Assembly: GCF_021284745.1 (NCBI RefSeq)
Contig: NZ_CP089925.1
Coordinates: 2,851,001 to 2,915,000, forward strand
Reading direction: 5' to 3'
From: Lysobacter sp. KIS68-7
GTDB taxonomy: Bacteria > Pseudomonadota > Gammaproteobacteria > Xanthomonadales > Xanthomonadaceae
Length of the DNA stretch: 64,000 bases
Position numbers and translations under genes: made by a program
The notes under the pieces: model-generated
Databases searched by the model: none
What the model was told of the DNA's origin: nothing
The model's input: only the letters and a program-made list of their open reading frames with translations
In this document: in pieces, positions 31,146 to 40,220 of the stretch
Position numbering within the stretch: position 1 is the first letter of the stretch
How the letters are laid out: every line of letters begins with the position of its first letter

Positions 31146-32954
31146 ATGTCCCTGCCCCGCTCCCTGCTCGCTGCTGCCCTCCTCGCCTGCCTCGCGCCGC
31201 TGCATGCCGCGCCGGCGTCGACCGATCTCACCAGCGCGGATCTCACAAGCGCGGATCTCACCAGGACGGATCTCACCACGGTGTCGGAGCGCTCGGGCTT
31301 CGTGCGCACGGGGCGCTTCGAAGAAGTGATCGCGCTGTGCAGCGCGTTCGCGAAGGCGTATCCGGATGCGGTGCGTTGCGTCGACTTCGGCACGACACCG
31401 GAAGGCCGGCCGATGAAGGCGCTGATCGTGTCGCGCAGCGGTGCACTGACGCCGGAAGCGGTGCGCGCGAAGGGCTTGCCGGTGCTGCTCGTGCAGGGTG
31501 GCATCCATGCGGGCGAGATCGACGGCAAGGACGCGGGCTTCCTCGCATTGCGCGAGCTGCTCGATGGCAAGCAAGACAAGGGCGCGCTGGAAAAGCAGGT
31601 CCTCGTCTTCGTCCCCGTGTTCAACATCGACGGCCACGAGCGCTTCGGCGCCTGGAACCGTCCGAACCAGCGCGGCCCCGAGCAGATGGGCTGGCGTACC
31701 ACCGCGCAGAACTACAACCTCAACCGCGACTACGCGAAGGCCGACACGCCGGAAATGCAGGCGATGCTGCGCCTGGTGGAGGCGTGGGACCCGATCGCCT
31801 ACATCGACCTGCACGTCACCGACGGCGCGAAGTTCCAGCAGGACGTCGCGATCCAGGTCGAACCCGTGCACGCGGGCGACGAGGCATTGAAGGCTGCCGG
31901 CAAGACCTTCCGCGACACGGTGATCGACGAAGTGAAGAAGCAGGGCGCCCTGCCCGTCGCCTTCTATCCCTCGTTCGTGGAGAACGACAATCCCGAATCC
32001 GGCTTCATCGACGGCGTGTCGCCGCCGCGCTTCTCCACCGGTTACTTCCAACTGCGCAACCGGTTCGGCATGTTGGTCGAAACGCATTCGTGGCGCGATT
32101 ACCCGCATCGCGTGAAGACCACGCACGACGTGGTGCTCTCGGTCATCCGCCAGATCGCCGCGCACGGCCAGGACTGGATGAAGATCGCGCAGGCCGCCGA
32201 CGCGCGTTCGCTCGCCGGCCAACCGGTGCCGCTCGACTACGCGGCGAGCGACAAGGTGCGCACCATCGACTTCCTCGGTTACGCCTACACGCGCACGCAC
32301 TCGGACATCTCCGGCGGCCTGATGACGCATTACGACGAGACCAAGCCGCAGGTCTGGCACATCCCGCTGCGCGACGACGTGCAGCCGGGGCACATGGCAA
32401 CGGCGCCGAAGGCCGGTTACATCGTGCCCGCCGCGCATGCCGCCTGGGTGGGCGAGAAGCTCAAGGTCCACGGGATCAAGTTCGACACCCTCGATCACGC
32501 GCTGGCCAAGCGCGACGTGCAGGTGTTCCGCGCGACCAACACGAAGTTCGCGGGCAATTCCGTGGAAGGCCACCAGCGCCTGAACCTCGAAGGCCAGTGG
32601 GCGCCGGAAACGCGCGACGTCGGCGCCGGCGCGCTGTTCGTGCCGATCGCGCAGCCGAAGGCACGGCTGGTGATGGCGCTGCTGGAACCGCAGGCGCCGG
32701 ACGCGCTCGCCGCGTGGGGCGAGTTCAACAATGCCTTCGAGCAGAAGGAATACATGGAGGCCTACGTCGCCGAAGACGTAGCCCGCGAGATGCTGAAGGA
32801 TCCGAAGGTGAAGGCCGAGTTCGAAGCGAAACTCAAGGACGACGCCTTCGCGAAGGACCCCGACGCGCGCCTGGCGTTCTTCGCGCGCAAGCACGCCTCG
32901 TGGGACGAGCGCTTCAACCTCTACCCGGTGATGCGGGTGGACGCGGCGCCCTGA
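31146..32954 (+). CDS. Secreted M14-family zinc carboxypeptidase
   Basis: A 602-aa metallopeptidase with a Sec signal peptide cleaved near residue 21-22 (LHAAP). The zinc ligands HxxE are in IHAGEIDGK (His121, Glu124), with the later His in YIDLHVTDGAKFQ; NRDYAKAD gives a substrate-binding Arg region. It probably trims peptides in the periplasm or outside. Just after the signal, codons 27-46 consist of four near-identical 15-bp units giving DLTSA-DLTSA-DLTRT-DLTTV. No ribosome site of note. Confidence 0.88.
   Translation: MSLPRSLLAAALLACLAPLHAAPASTDLTSADLTSADLTRTDLTTVSERSGFVRTGRFEEVIALCSAFAKAYPDAVRCVDFGTTPEGRPMKALIVSRSGALTPEAVRAKGLPVLLVQGGIHAGEIDGKDAGFLALRELLDGKQDKGALEKQVLVFVPVFNIDGHERFGAWNRPNQRGPEQMGWRTTAQNYNLNRDYAKADTPEMQAMLRLVEAWDPIAYIDLHVTDGAKFQQDVAIQVEPVHAGDEALKAAGKTFRDTVIDEVKKQGALPVAFYPSFVENDNPESGFIDGVSPPRFSTGYFQLRNRFGMLVETHSWRDYPHRVKTTHDVVLSVIRQIAAHGQDWMKIAQAADARSLAGQPVPLDYAASDKVRTIDFLGYAYTRTHSDISGGLMTHYDETKPQVWHIPLRDDVQPGHMATAPKAGYIVPAAHAAWVGEKLKVHGIKFDTLDHALAKRDVQVFRATNTKFAGNSVEGHQRLNLEGQWAPETRDVGAGALFVPIAQPKARLVMALLEPQAPDALAAWGEFNNAFEQKEYMEAYVAEDVAREMLKDPKVKAEFEAKLKDDAFAKDPDARLAFFARKHASWDERFNLYPVMRVDAAP
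31224..31283 (+). repeat. Four 15-bp tandem repeats within the M14 peptidase gene
   Basis: Units begin at 31224, 31239, 31254 and 31269, each starting GATCTCAC. The first two differ at one base; the third and fourth diverge at the 3' end. Unit length is a multiple of three, so copy-number change would keep the frame and lengthen a linker after the signal peptide. Confidence 0.85.
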
Positions 32955-32960
32955 CGGAGG

Positions 32961-33110
32961 TCAGTGGCGCTTGAAATACTGGACCTCGCGCTCGTGCTTC
33001 TCCGCCGCCGCGCGGCTGGAGAACGTGCCGAGGTTCCTGCGCTTGTGGGTCTTCGGATCGAGCTTGCGCGAGTACAGCCGGTATTGGCCGTTGGCGAGCT
33101 TGCGGATCAT
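32961..33110 (-). CDS. Small conserved basic protein
   Basis: A 49-aa protein, MIRKLANGQYRLYSRKLDPK onward, with RRNLGTFSSRAAAEKHEREVQYF at the end. The pattern (IRKL..GQYRLYSRK..PKT.KRRNLGTF) is that of a small protein common in proteobacteria, resembling the arm-type DNA-binding start of phage integrases but free-standing. Function unknown. I chose the ATG at 33110 (GGAG upstream) over one 42 bp earlier. It sits 6 bp from the end of the convergent M14 gene. Confidence 0.72.
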   Translation of the reverse strand: MIRKLANGQYRLYSRKLDPKTHKRRNLGTFSSRAAAEKHEREVQYFKRH

Positions 33111-33214
33111 GGCCTGGCTCCGCGTGGATGTCTGGAGACTTAAGCCACGCACGTCGTGAAGGGCGTGCGGTTTGACGGCGGCGTACGATGCCGGCGTTCA
33201 GCCAGGAGCCTGCC

Positions 33215-34243
33215 ATGCGTTACCTCGTCGCGCTTGTTGCTGCTTTGGTCCTGTCCGGTTGCCCGGAGCGCGAAACCGCGCCTTCCCCGGTCGCGCCCAT
33301 TCCGACCGAATCGAACTACATCCACGGCAGCGCCTATTTCCTGGAGCGCTTGAAGCTACCGCCGGGGAACGACTTCACCGTGCAGTTGATCGACAACCAG
33401 CTTGCCGATACGCAGCAGGCGGTGATCGCGGAGACGACGCTGGAGGATGTGGCGGGACCTCCGTACAACTTCTCGCTGATGTACGACCCGGCGAAGATCC
33501 GGCCGAACGGGCAGTACGGCTTGCATGCATCGCTGCGTGGCGCCGATGGACACCTGATTTTCGTCACGCAGACGCGCGTGCCGGTGGTGCCCGGCGATCC
33601 GAAGGTCGTCGAGTTCCGCATGACGCGCGTGAGCGCGGGCGACGCGCCGCCGCCGGTTGCGAACATCCACCACACGTCGTGGACCTGCGGCGAGATGACC
33701 TTCGCTGCGGATTTCGACATGGCGGGCGGGCGCGTGGACCTGCAATTACCGGAAGGTGCGATGTCGCTGCCGCTGGCGCAGTCGGCCTCCGGTGCGCGCT
33801 ATGCCGATCATCGCGGCAACGAATTCTGGACGAAGGGCGACAAGGGCACGCTCACGCGCGAGGGCGGCGGCAAGCTGGATTGCGTGCGCGCGGATACGCC
33901 GCCGCAGGCGGGTTCGCCGTGGGATGTGGCGAAGAAGCGTGGCGTGGCGTTTCGTGCGATCGGCAACGAGCCGGGGTGGGTGGTTGAAGTCGGGCGCGGC
34001 GAGGCGCCGACGATGGATGCCACGCTCGACTACGGAAAGCGCGTGGTCGATGTGCCGAAGGCGCAGGCGCTCTCCGGTCTGCTCGGTTATGCGGGGACCG
34101 CGACCGACGGGTCGAAGGTGCGCTTGGTGTTGGAGCGCAAGGCGTGCAGTGACGGGATGAGCGATGACGCGTTTCCGGTCGCTGCGACGCTGGATGTGGG
34201 CGGGACGACGTATCGCGGGTGTGGGCGGTTCCTGGCTGAGTGA
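33215..34243 (+). CDS. Lipoprotein with YbaY-like, MliC-like and COG3650-like domains
   Basis: A 342-aa lipoprotein with lipobox VLSGC (Cys16). Residues ~30-150 match the YbaY/YscW lipoprotein fold (IHGSAYFLERLKLPPGNDFTVQLID ... VPVVPGDPKVVEFRMT, cut here). Residues ~155-230 look like the MliC/PliC lysozyme-inhibitor domain (WTCGEMTFAADFD ... LPLAQSASGARYAD ... GNEFWTKGDKGTL). Residues ~240-342 match the COG3650-type domain (AFRAIGNEPGWVVEVGRGEA ... YRGCGRFLAE). AGGAG precedes the ATG. Envelope protection against lysozyme is a reasonable guess from the middle domain. Confidence 0.8.
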   Translation: MRYLVALVAALVLSGCPERETAPSPVAPIPTESNYIHGSAYFLERLKLPPGNDFTVQLIDNQLADTQQAVIAETTLEDVAGPPYNFSLMYDPAKIRPNGQYGLHASLRGADGHLIFVTQTRVPVVPGDPKVVEFRMTRVSAGDAPPPVANIHHTSWTCGEMTFAADFDMAGGRVDLQLPEGAMSLPLAQSASGARYADHRGNEFWTKGDKGTLTREGGGKLDCVRADTPPQAGSPWDVAKKRGVAFRAIGNEPGWVVEVGRGEAPTMDATLDYGKRVVDVPKAQALSGLLGYAGTATDGSKVRLVLERKACSDGMSDDAFPVAATLDVGGTTYRGCGRFLAE

Positions 34244-34277
34244 CTGCTTAGAGGCAAGAGCGCGACACCAGAACGTC

Positions 34278-34405
34278 GGACCGCCACGCAGTCCGTTATC
34301 GCGCCTGTCGGAGCGCCTTCAAGCCGCATCCATGCAACCGGAGCTCCGCCCGGGTGGCCATCCATGGCCGCCCTGCAGTCGCGACAACGGACTGCGTGTC
34401 GGTCC
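34278..34405. repeat. 128-bp element with 26-bp terminal inverted repeats
   Basis: The left arm at 34278-34303 and right arm at 34380-34405 are inverted copies matching at 24 of 26 positions. Inside are a 10-bp palindrome CGGAGCTCCG (34339-34348) and a second hairpin GGCCAT-cc-ATGGCC (34356-34369). It lies between two convergent genes and has no coding potential I can support. It could be a MITE-like or REP-like element, a folded RNA or a terminator. Flanking target duplications are not evident. Confidence 0.65.
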
Positions 34406-34435
34406 TCTGCGCGGGACGTGGGGGCTGCCTGCCGC

Positions 34436-35047
34436 CTAGCAGTTCTCGTATTTCCAATTCCGGCGCTTGCCTTCCGCCAGCCATTCGACCGCCTGCGCGA
34501 GGCGCGTCTTGCGCGTTTCTTCCCGCTTCGCCTCGATAATCCATTCGACGTAATCCCGTTGCGCACTCGGCGGAAACGCTTCGAACGTCTTCCTCGCCTT
34601 CGCATTCTTCTTCAGCGCGGCGAGCAGGTCTTCCGGCGCTTCCGGCGGCGGCTTCGGTGCGGTCTTGCGCTGCGCCGGCGACTTCACGTTGTCCAGGTTG
34701 AGTTGCATCGCGCGCTTGATGTGCGCGATCAGGGTCTTCTTCGGCGGCAGCTCCTTGACCGAGGTGAGCTTGCCGTAGCTTCCCATGCCATCGCGCGGTT
34801 CGCCCTCGCCCACCACCAGCGCGTGCTTCCAGTAACCGAACGAGGCGTGTTGCTTGAACGCCGCCATGCCGCACAGGATGCCGCCGCCGTACAGGAAGGT
34901 CGGCATGCTCCACTTCAGCGTTTCTTCCACGTCGGGGCAGGCTTCGTGCACGGCGGCGCGGACGTGTTCGAGGATGGGCCGCGCGAAGTCGGCTTGCTTG
35001 GCGATGTAGGCGTCGATGCGCGGGTCGGTCTTCATGCGGCGGATCAT
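34436..35047 (-). CDS. YdeI/OmpD-associated family protein
   Basis: A 203-aa protein with an N-terminal DUF1801 (YdhG-like) domain (YIAKQADFARPILEHVRAAV ... EETLKWSMPTFLY ... GYWKHALV) and a C-terminal OmdA/YdeI domain (PEDLLAALKKNAKARKTFEAF, then QRDYVEWIIEAKREETRKTR). Members are cytoplasmic with unknown biochemistry. The ATG at 35047 overlaps the stop of thpR (ATGA), which decides the start and shows coupling. An ATG 12 bp downstream is the alternative. Confidence 0.87.
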   Translation of the reverse strand: MIRRMKTDPRIDAYIAKQADFARPILEHVRAAVHEACPDVEETLKWSMPTFLYGGGILCGMAAFKQHASFGYWKHALVVGEGEPRDGMGSYGKLTSVKELPPKKTLIAHIKRAMQLNLDNVKSPAQRKTAPKPPPEAPEDLLAALKKNAKARKTFEAFPPSAQRDYVEWIIEAKREETRKTRLAQAVEWLAEGKRRNWKYENC

Positions 35048-35565
35048 GCCAGAGGCCAGCGGCCCAATGTCTCGTACGCCCCTTCCCCGCTCGCCATCAA
35101 TTCGAAATGCCCCACGTGCCAGGGCAGCGGGCCGATCGCATGCGGTTCGGGGCGGCGCGGGGCGCGCAGTGCCGTGATGTGCGGGACGTAGCGGTCCTCT
35201 TTCTTCATCGGTACCTCGCGCTCGCGGCAGGCCTGCGCAAGCGCGTCATGCAATTGCTGCAGTGCATCGGGCAGGTGCGAACAGCCGAGCCAGCCGATGC
35301 GCCTGCCGAAGCGGTCGGCGCGGTCCACGACGAGGTCGAACGGCGGCAGCGCGATCGTGTCGGCGGCGGCGCGTGCGGCCCGGAGGATGTCGTCGGGCAG
35401 CGGATCCGGGAACGCATCGAGGAACACCAGCGTCATGTGCAGCTTCGCCTCCTGCGTTCGTCGCCCGCCCCATTCGGCGTGAAGACGCGCGGTTTCCAGC
35501 GCGAGCCTGTGGCGCAACGTCGGCTCGGGTGCGAACGCGAAGAAGATATTGCGGGTGGCCGCCAT
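35044..35565 (-). CDS. thpR: RNA 2',3'-cyclic phosphodiesterase ThpR/LigT
   Basis: A 173-aa member of the 2H phosphoesterase family, which opens 2',3'-cyclic phosphates on RNA. Both catalytic HxTx motifs are intact: KLHMTLVFL (His43, Thr45) and YVPHITALR (His128, Thr130). Start FFAFAPEPTLRHRL is typical of the family. It is translationally coupled to the YdeI-like gene downstream and divergent from the barnase gene, another RNA-related enzyme, though the association may be accidental. Confidence 0.92.
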   Translation of the reverse strand: MAATRNIFFAFAPEPTLRHRLALETARLHAEWGGRRTQEAKLHMTLVFLDAFPDPLPDDILRAARAAADTIALPPFDLVVDRADRFGRRIGWLGCSHLPDALQQLHDALAQACREREVPMKKEDRYVPHITALRAPRRPEPHAIGPLPWHVGHFELMASGEGAYETLGRWPLA

Positions 35566-35632
35566 GGCGCTGTCGACACCTCATCCGGACCGGGTGGAGT
35601 ATGGTGCGCGGTGCATCGCAATGGAGAGCGTC

Positions 35633-36121
35633 ATGCGTCGACACCTGCGCAATCCCTGGGTCTGGGTGGCCGCCGCGCTGCTGTTCGCTGGCTGGCTGCT
35701 GTGGCCGCGCCCGGTGAAATCGCCGCCGCTGGAACACACGACGCCACCCGCCGCTTCCGCGCCCGCCAGCCAGGTGCAGCTGCGCTCGCCCGCCGACGAC
35801 AGCGCGCTCGCGGGCCTGCCTGCATGGTTGCCCGCCGAAGCCCACGACACCATCGCGCGCATCGCGCACGGCGGTCCGTTCGACAATCGCCAGGACGGCA
35901 GCACGTTCGGCAATCGCGAAGGCCACCTGCCCTCGCAGTCGCGCGGCTATTACCGCGAGTACACGGTCGAAACTCCGGGCGAGCGCTCGCGCGGTGCGCG
36001 CCGCATCATCACCGGCGGTTCTCCGCCCGAAGTCTGGTACTACACGGACGATCACTACGACAGCTTCCGTTCCTTCAGCGTGGGCGCGCTGGATGTGACG
36101 CGCGCCGGAGGCATTCGATGA
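35633..36121 (+). CDS. Exported barnase-family guanyl-specific ribonuclease
   Basis: A 162-aa protein with an N-terminal hydrophobic segment (residues 8-24, VWVAAALLFAGWLLW) acting as signal or anchor, a Pro/Ala linker, and a C-terminal barnase-like domain. By alignment with barnase Glu73/Arg83/Arg87/His102, the catalytic residues are Glu109 (YYREYTVETPG), Arg120/Arg124 (RGARRIITGG) and His141 (YTDDHYDSFRSF). GGAGAG lies 6 bp before the ATG. Its stop overlaps the barstar start (ATGA). TATGGT-GCGCGG at 35600-35611 is a possible promoter -10. Mature length (~110 aa) equals barnase. Confidence 0.9.
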   Translation: MRRHLRNPWVWVAAALLFAGWLLWPRPVKSPPLEHTTPPAASAPASQVQLRSPADDSALAGLPAWLPAEAHDTIARIAHGGPFDNRQDGSTFGNREGHLPSQSRGYYREYTVETPGERSRGARRIITGGSPPEVWYYTDDHYDSFRSFSVGALDVTRAGGIR

Positions 36122-36564
36122 GCGAGTCGGGTTGGGAACTCGGCCTCGCCGATGCCGAAAACGCGGGCGTCTACTTCGTCACCACCGACGACCTCGATAC
36201 CTTGGGCGTCGCCGCGCGCGATGCGGGCTTGCAGGTGCGGCGCATCGACCTGGGCGGCGCGGACAAGTCCACGTTGCTGCTGCGCATCGCGACGGCGCTG
36301 GACTTCCCGGGCACCTTCGGGCGCAACTGGGATGCGCTGGCGGACAGCCTGCGCGATCTGTCTTGGCTGCCCGCCGCGGGCTTCACGCTGTTGTTCGAGA
36401 ACGGTGGCGACCTGCAGCAGGGCGGCACCGAGGACTTCGACACGCTGCTGGAGATCCTCGAGGAAAGCGCGCAGGAATGGGGCGAGCGCCACATTCCCTT
36501 CTGGTCCTTCATCGCGCTGCCCGAGTCGGTGTTCGACGAGATCGACGCGGCGGCGGCAGACTGA
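36118..36564 (+). CDS. Barstar-family ribonuclease inhibitor
   Basis: A 148-aa cytoplasmic protein. The barstar core is RRIDLGGADKSTLLLRIATALDFPGTFGRNWDALADSLRDLSWLP, cut here at a recognised family span (residues ~41-86); Asp72 and Asp76 of NWDALADSL correspond to barstar Asp35 and Asp39, which plug the RNase active site. The N-terminal ~35 residues extend beyond minimal barstar. Its ATG overlaps the RNase stop codon, ensuring co-production and protecting the cell from RNase before export. Confidence 0.92.
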   Translation: MSESGWELGLADAENAGVYFVTTDDLDTLGVAARDAGLQVRRIDLGGADKSTLLLRIATALDFPGTFGRNWDALADSLRDLSWLPAAGFTLLFENGGDLQQGGTEDFDTLLEILEESAQEWGERHIPFWSFIALPESVFDEIDAAAAD

Positions 36565-36567
36565 TCG

Positions 36568-38439
<1,872 letters not shown>

Positions 38440-38451
38440 GCGCGCAGTTTA
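38440..38451 (-). promoter_or_regulatory. -10 element abutting the uup start codon
   Basis: On the minus strand TAAACT is followed by GCGCGC and then ATG. The expected +1 coincides with the start codon, implying a leaderless uup mRNA. No Shine-Dalgarno is present. Confidence 0.42.
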
Positions 38452-38460
38452 GTGGATCGG

Positions 38461-40026
38461 TCAGGAGCTGCAGCTCAGCATCGAACAGCCCGCACGGTCG
38501 CGCGCCCAGTCCGGGCGGCGTTGCGCGAATCGCTCGCGGCCCGGCTGTTCGTCGTAGGGGCGGCGCATCACGTCGAGCAGCTCGGCGACGCCGGCCTCGT
38601 CGCCCTGCTCCGCACGGTCGATGACTTCCTGCGCGAGGTAGTTGCGCAGGACGTACTTCGGGTTCGCCGCGTCCATGCGCGTGCGGCGTTCGGCGGGCGT
38701 CGATGGATCTTCGCGCAGGCGCGCCGCGTGGCGCTGCAACCATTCGAGGAACGCCGGTGCGGCCTGCGCACGCTTGGCTTCGTCGTACCAGGTGGCATCG
38801 AACAGCGTTTCGAGCTGCGCGCCGATGTCGCCCTGCGGATCGAACCGCCCCAGCGCGCGGAACCACAGCGTCATGTCCACTTCCGCCACCTGCAGCAATG
38901 CCTGCAGGGCCTGCATCGTTTGGATGTCCGCATCCGTGCATTCGCCGTAGCCGAGCTTGCGCGCCGTGTTGTTGCGATCCTCTTCGACGAAGCGATCCAT
39001 GTAGCGCTGCAAGCCTTCGTTGAGCGGCGCCACGTCGGAGAACAGGGGCGAGATCGCATGCGCCAGGCGCGTGAGGTTCCAGTGCGCGATCTTCGGTTGC
39101 CAGCCGAAGCGATAGCGACGCCCGCCGGCATCGGTGGTGTTGGGCGTCCAGTCCGGATCGAAGTCGTCGATCCAGCCGTACGGCCCGTAATCGATGGTGA
39201 GGCCGAGGATCGACAGGTTGTCGGTGTTCATCACCCCGTGCACGAAGCCCACGCGCATCCAGTGCGCCATCAGCACCGCGGTGCGCTCGCACACGGTGGC
39301 GAACCAATCGCCGTACAGCGCTTCGCCCTCGCCTTCCAGCTCGGGGAAATCGCGCGCGATGCAGAAATCCGCAAGCCGGCGCAGCAGGTCGAGATCGCCG
39401 CGCGAATAAGGCAGTTCGAAATTGCCGAAGCGGATGAAGGACGGCGCGACGCGGCACACGATCGCGCCGGGTTCGGATTTCGGATGGCCGTCGTAGAACA
39501 TGTCGCGCACGACGTCCTCGCCGGTCGCGACCAGGCTCAGCGCCCGCGTGGTCGGCACGCCGAGGTGGTGCATCGCTTCGCTGCAGAGGAATTCGCGGAT
39601 CGAGGAACGCAGCACGGCGCGACCATCCGCGGAACGCGAATACGGGGTCGGACCTGCGCCTTTCAGTTGCAGCTCCCAACGCTGTCCTTGCGCATCGAGC
39701 GTTTCACCCAACGTGATCGCACGCCCGTCGCCCAGTTGGCCCGCCCAGTGGCCGAACTGATGCCCGCCGTAGTTCACCGCGAACGGATCCATCCCCGGCC
39801 ATTGCGCATTGCCGCCGAAGACCAGCGCGAATTCCTGCGTGGCGACGTCCGCCTCGCTGAAGCCGAGGATCGCCGCCATCTCGCGCGAATGCGCGATCAG
39901 TCGCGGTGCCGGCACGGGCGTGGGCCGCACGCGCGACCACGCCCCCGCCACCTGGCGGATGCCCGGCGACAGGTCCGGGTCGCCCGGCAGTTCGAGGAAC
40001 CGATTGTCGTAGCGGAGGACGTGCAT
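38461..40026 (-). CDS. selO: Protein adenylyltransferase SelO
   Basis: A 521-aa pseudokinase-fold enzyme that transfers AMP to Ser/Thr/Tyr of target proteins, protecting against oxidative stress. Conserved SelO segments are [70 protein letters not shown] (cut at the catalytic and metal-binding Asn/Asp) and the C-terminal GCSMLSCSS. The last is where animal SelO carries selenocysteine; here it is Cys. CACAAT lies 6 nt before the ATG, suggesting a leaderless mRNA. Confidence 0.94.
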   Translation of the reverse strand: MHVLRYDNRFLELPGDPDLSPGIRQVAGAWSRVRPTPVPAPRLIAHSREMAAILGFSEADVATQEFALVFGGNAQWPGMDPFAVNYGGHQFGHWAGQLGDGRAITLGETLDAQGQRWELQLKGAGPTPYSRSADGRAVLRSSIREFLCSEAMHHLGVPTTRALSLVATGEDVVRDMFYDGHPKSEPGAIVCRVAPSFIRFGNFELPYSRGDLDLLRRLADFCIARDFPELEGEGEALYGDWFATVCERTAVLMAHWMRVGFVHGVMNTDNLSILGLTIDYGPYGWIDDFDPDWTPNTTDAGGRRYRFGWQPKIAHWNLTRLAHAISPLFSDVAPLNEGLQRYMDRFVEEDRNNTARKLGYGECTDADIQTMQALQALLQVAEVDMTLWFRALGRFDPQGDIGAQLETLFDATWYDEAKRAQAAPAFLEWLQRHAARLREDPSTPAERRTRMDAANPKYVLRNYLAQEVIDRAEQGDEAGVAELLDVMRRPYDEQPGRERFAQRRPDWARDRAGCSMLSCSS

Positions 40027-40038
40027 CCGCGCATTGTG
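40027..40038 (-). promoter_or_regulatory. -10 element abutting the selO start codon
   Basis: On the minus strand CACAAT-GCGCGG-ATG. The spacing places transcription start at the A of the start codon. The string ACAATGCGCGG also occurs at the LytTR gene and upstream of rluF. Confidence 0.42.
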
Positions 40039-40061
40039 CGCGAATGCCCGTCATGCGCGGA

Positions 40062-40220
40062 TCAGAACGGCGGCCAGGGCCACCCGAAATACGGCGCCAG
40101 CAGCCAGTAGATGCCGCCGATGACCACGGCCCACAAGGCGATCTTGATCAGCACGCCCACCACCTTGAAGGCCAGCCAGAGGCAAACGATCAGGATCAGG
40201 ATGCCGACGACGGTCGTCAT
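40062..40220 (-). CDS. Small two-helix membrane protein coupled to the M1 peptidase gene
   Basis: A 52-aa protein beginning MTTVVGILILIVCLWLAF, with a second hydrophobic helix (about residues 24-42) and an aromatic/Pro tail (YFGWPWPPF). Its ATG shares one base with the stop codon of the upstream M1 aminopeptidase gene (TGATG), the classical arrangement for translational coupling. Codon usage matches its neighbours. I do not recognise the family; it may be a membrane microprotein with a role linked to the peptidase. Confidence 0.65.
   Translation of the reverse strand: MTTVVGILILIVCLWLAFKVVGVLIKIALWAVVIGGIYWLLAPYFGWPWPPF

Noticed and set aside
31224-31283. CRISPR-like repeats
   Set aside because: Units are contiguous 15-mers without spacers and lie in frame in a peptidase gene.
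34278-34405. Integron attC site
   Set aside because: The arms do not carry the expected RYYYAAC/GTTRRRY ends at their borders, and no integrase or cassette array is present.
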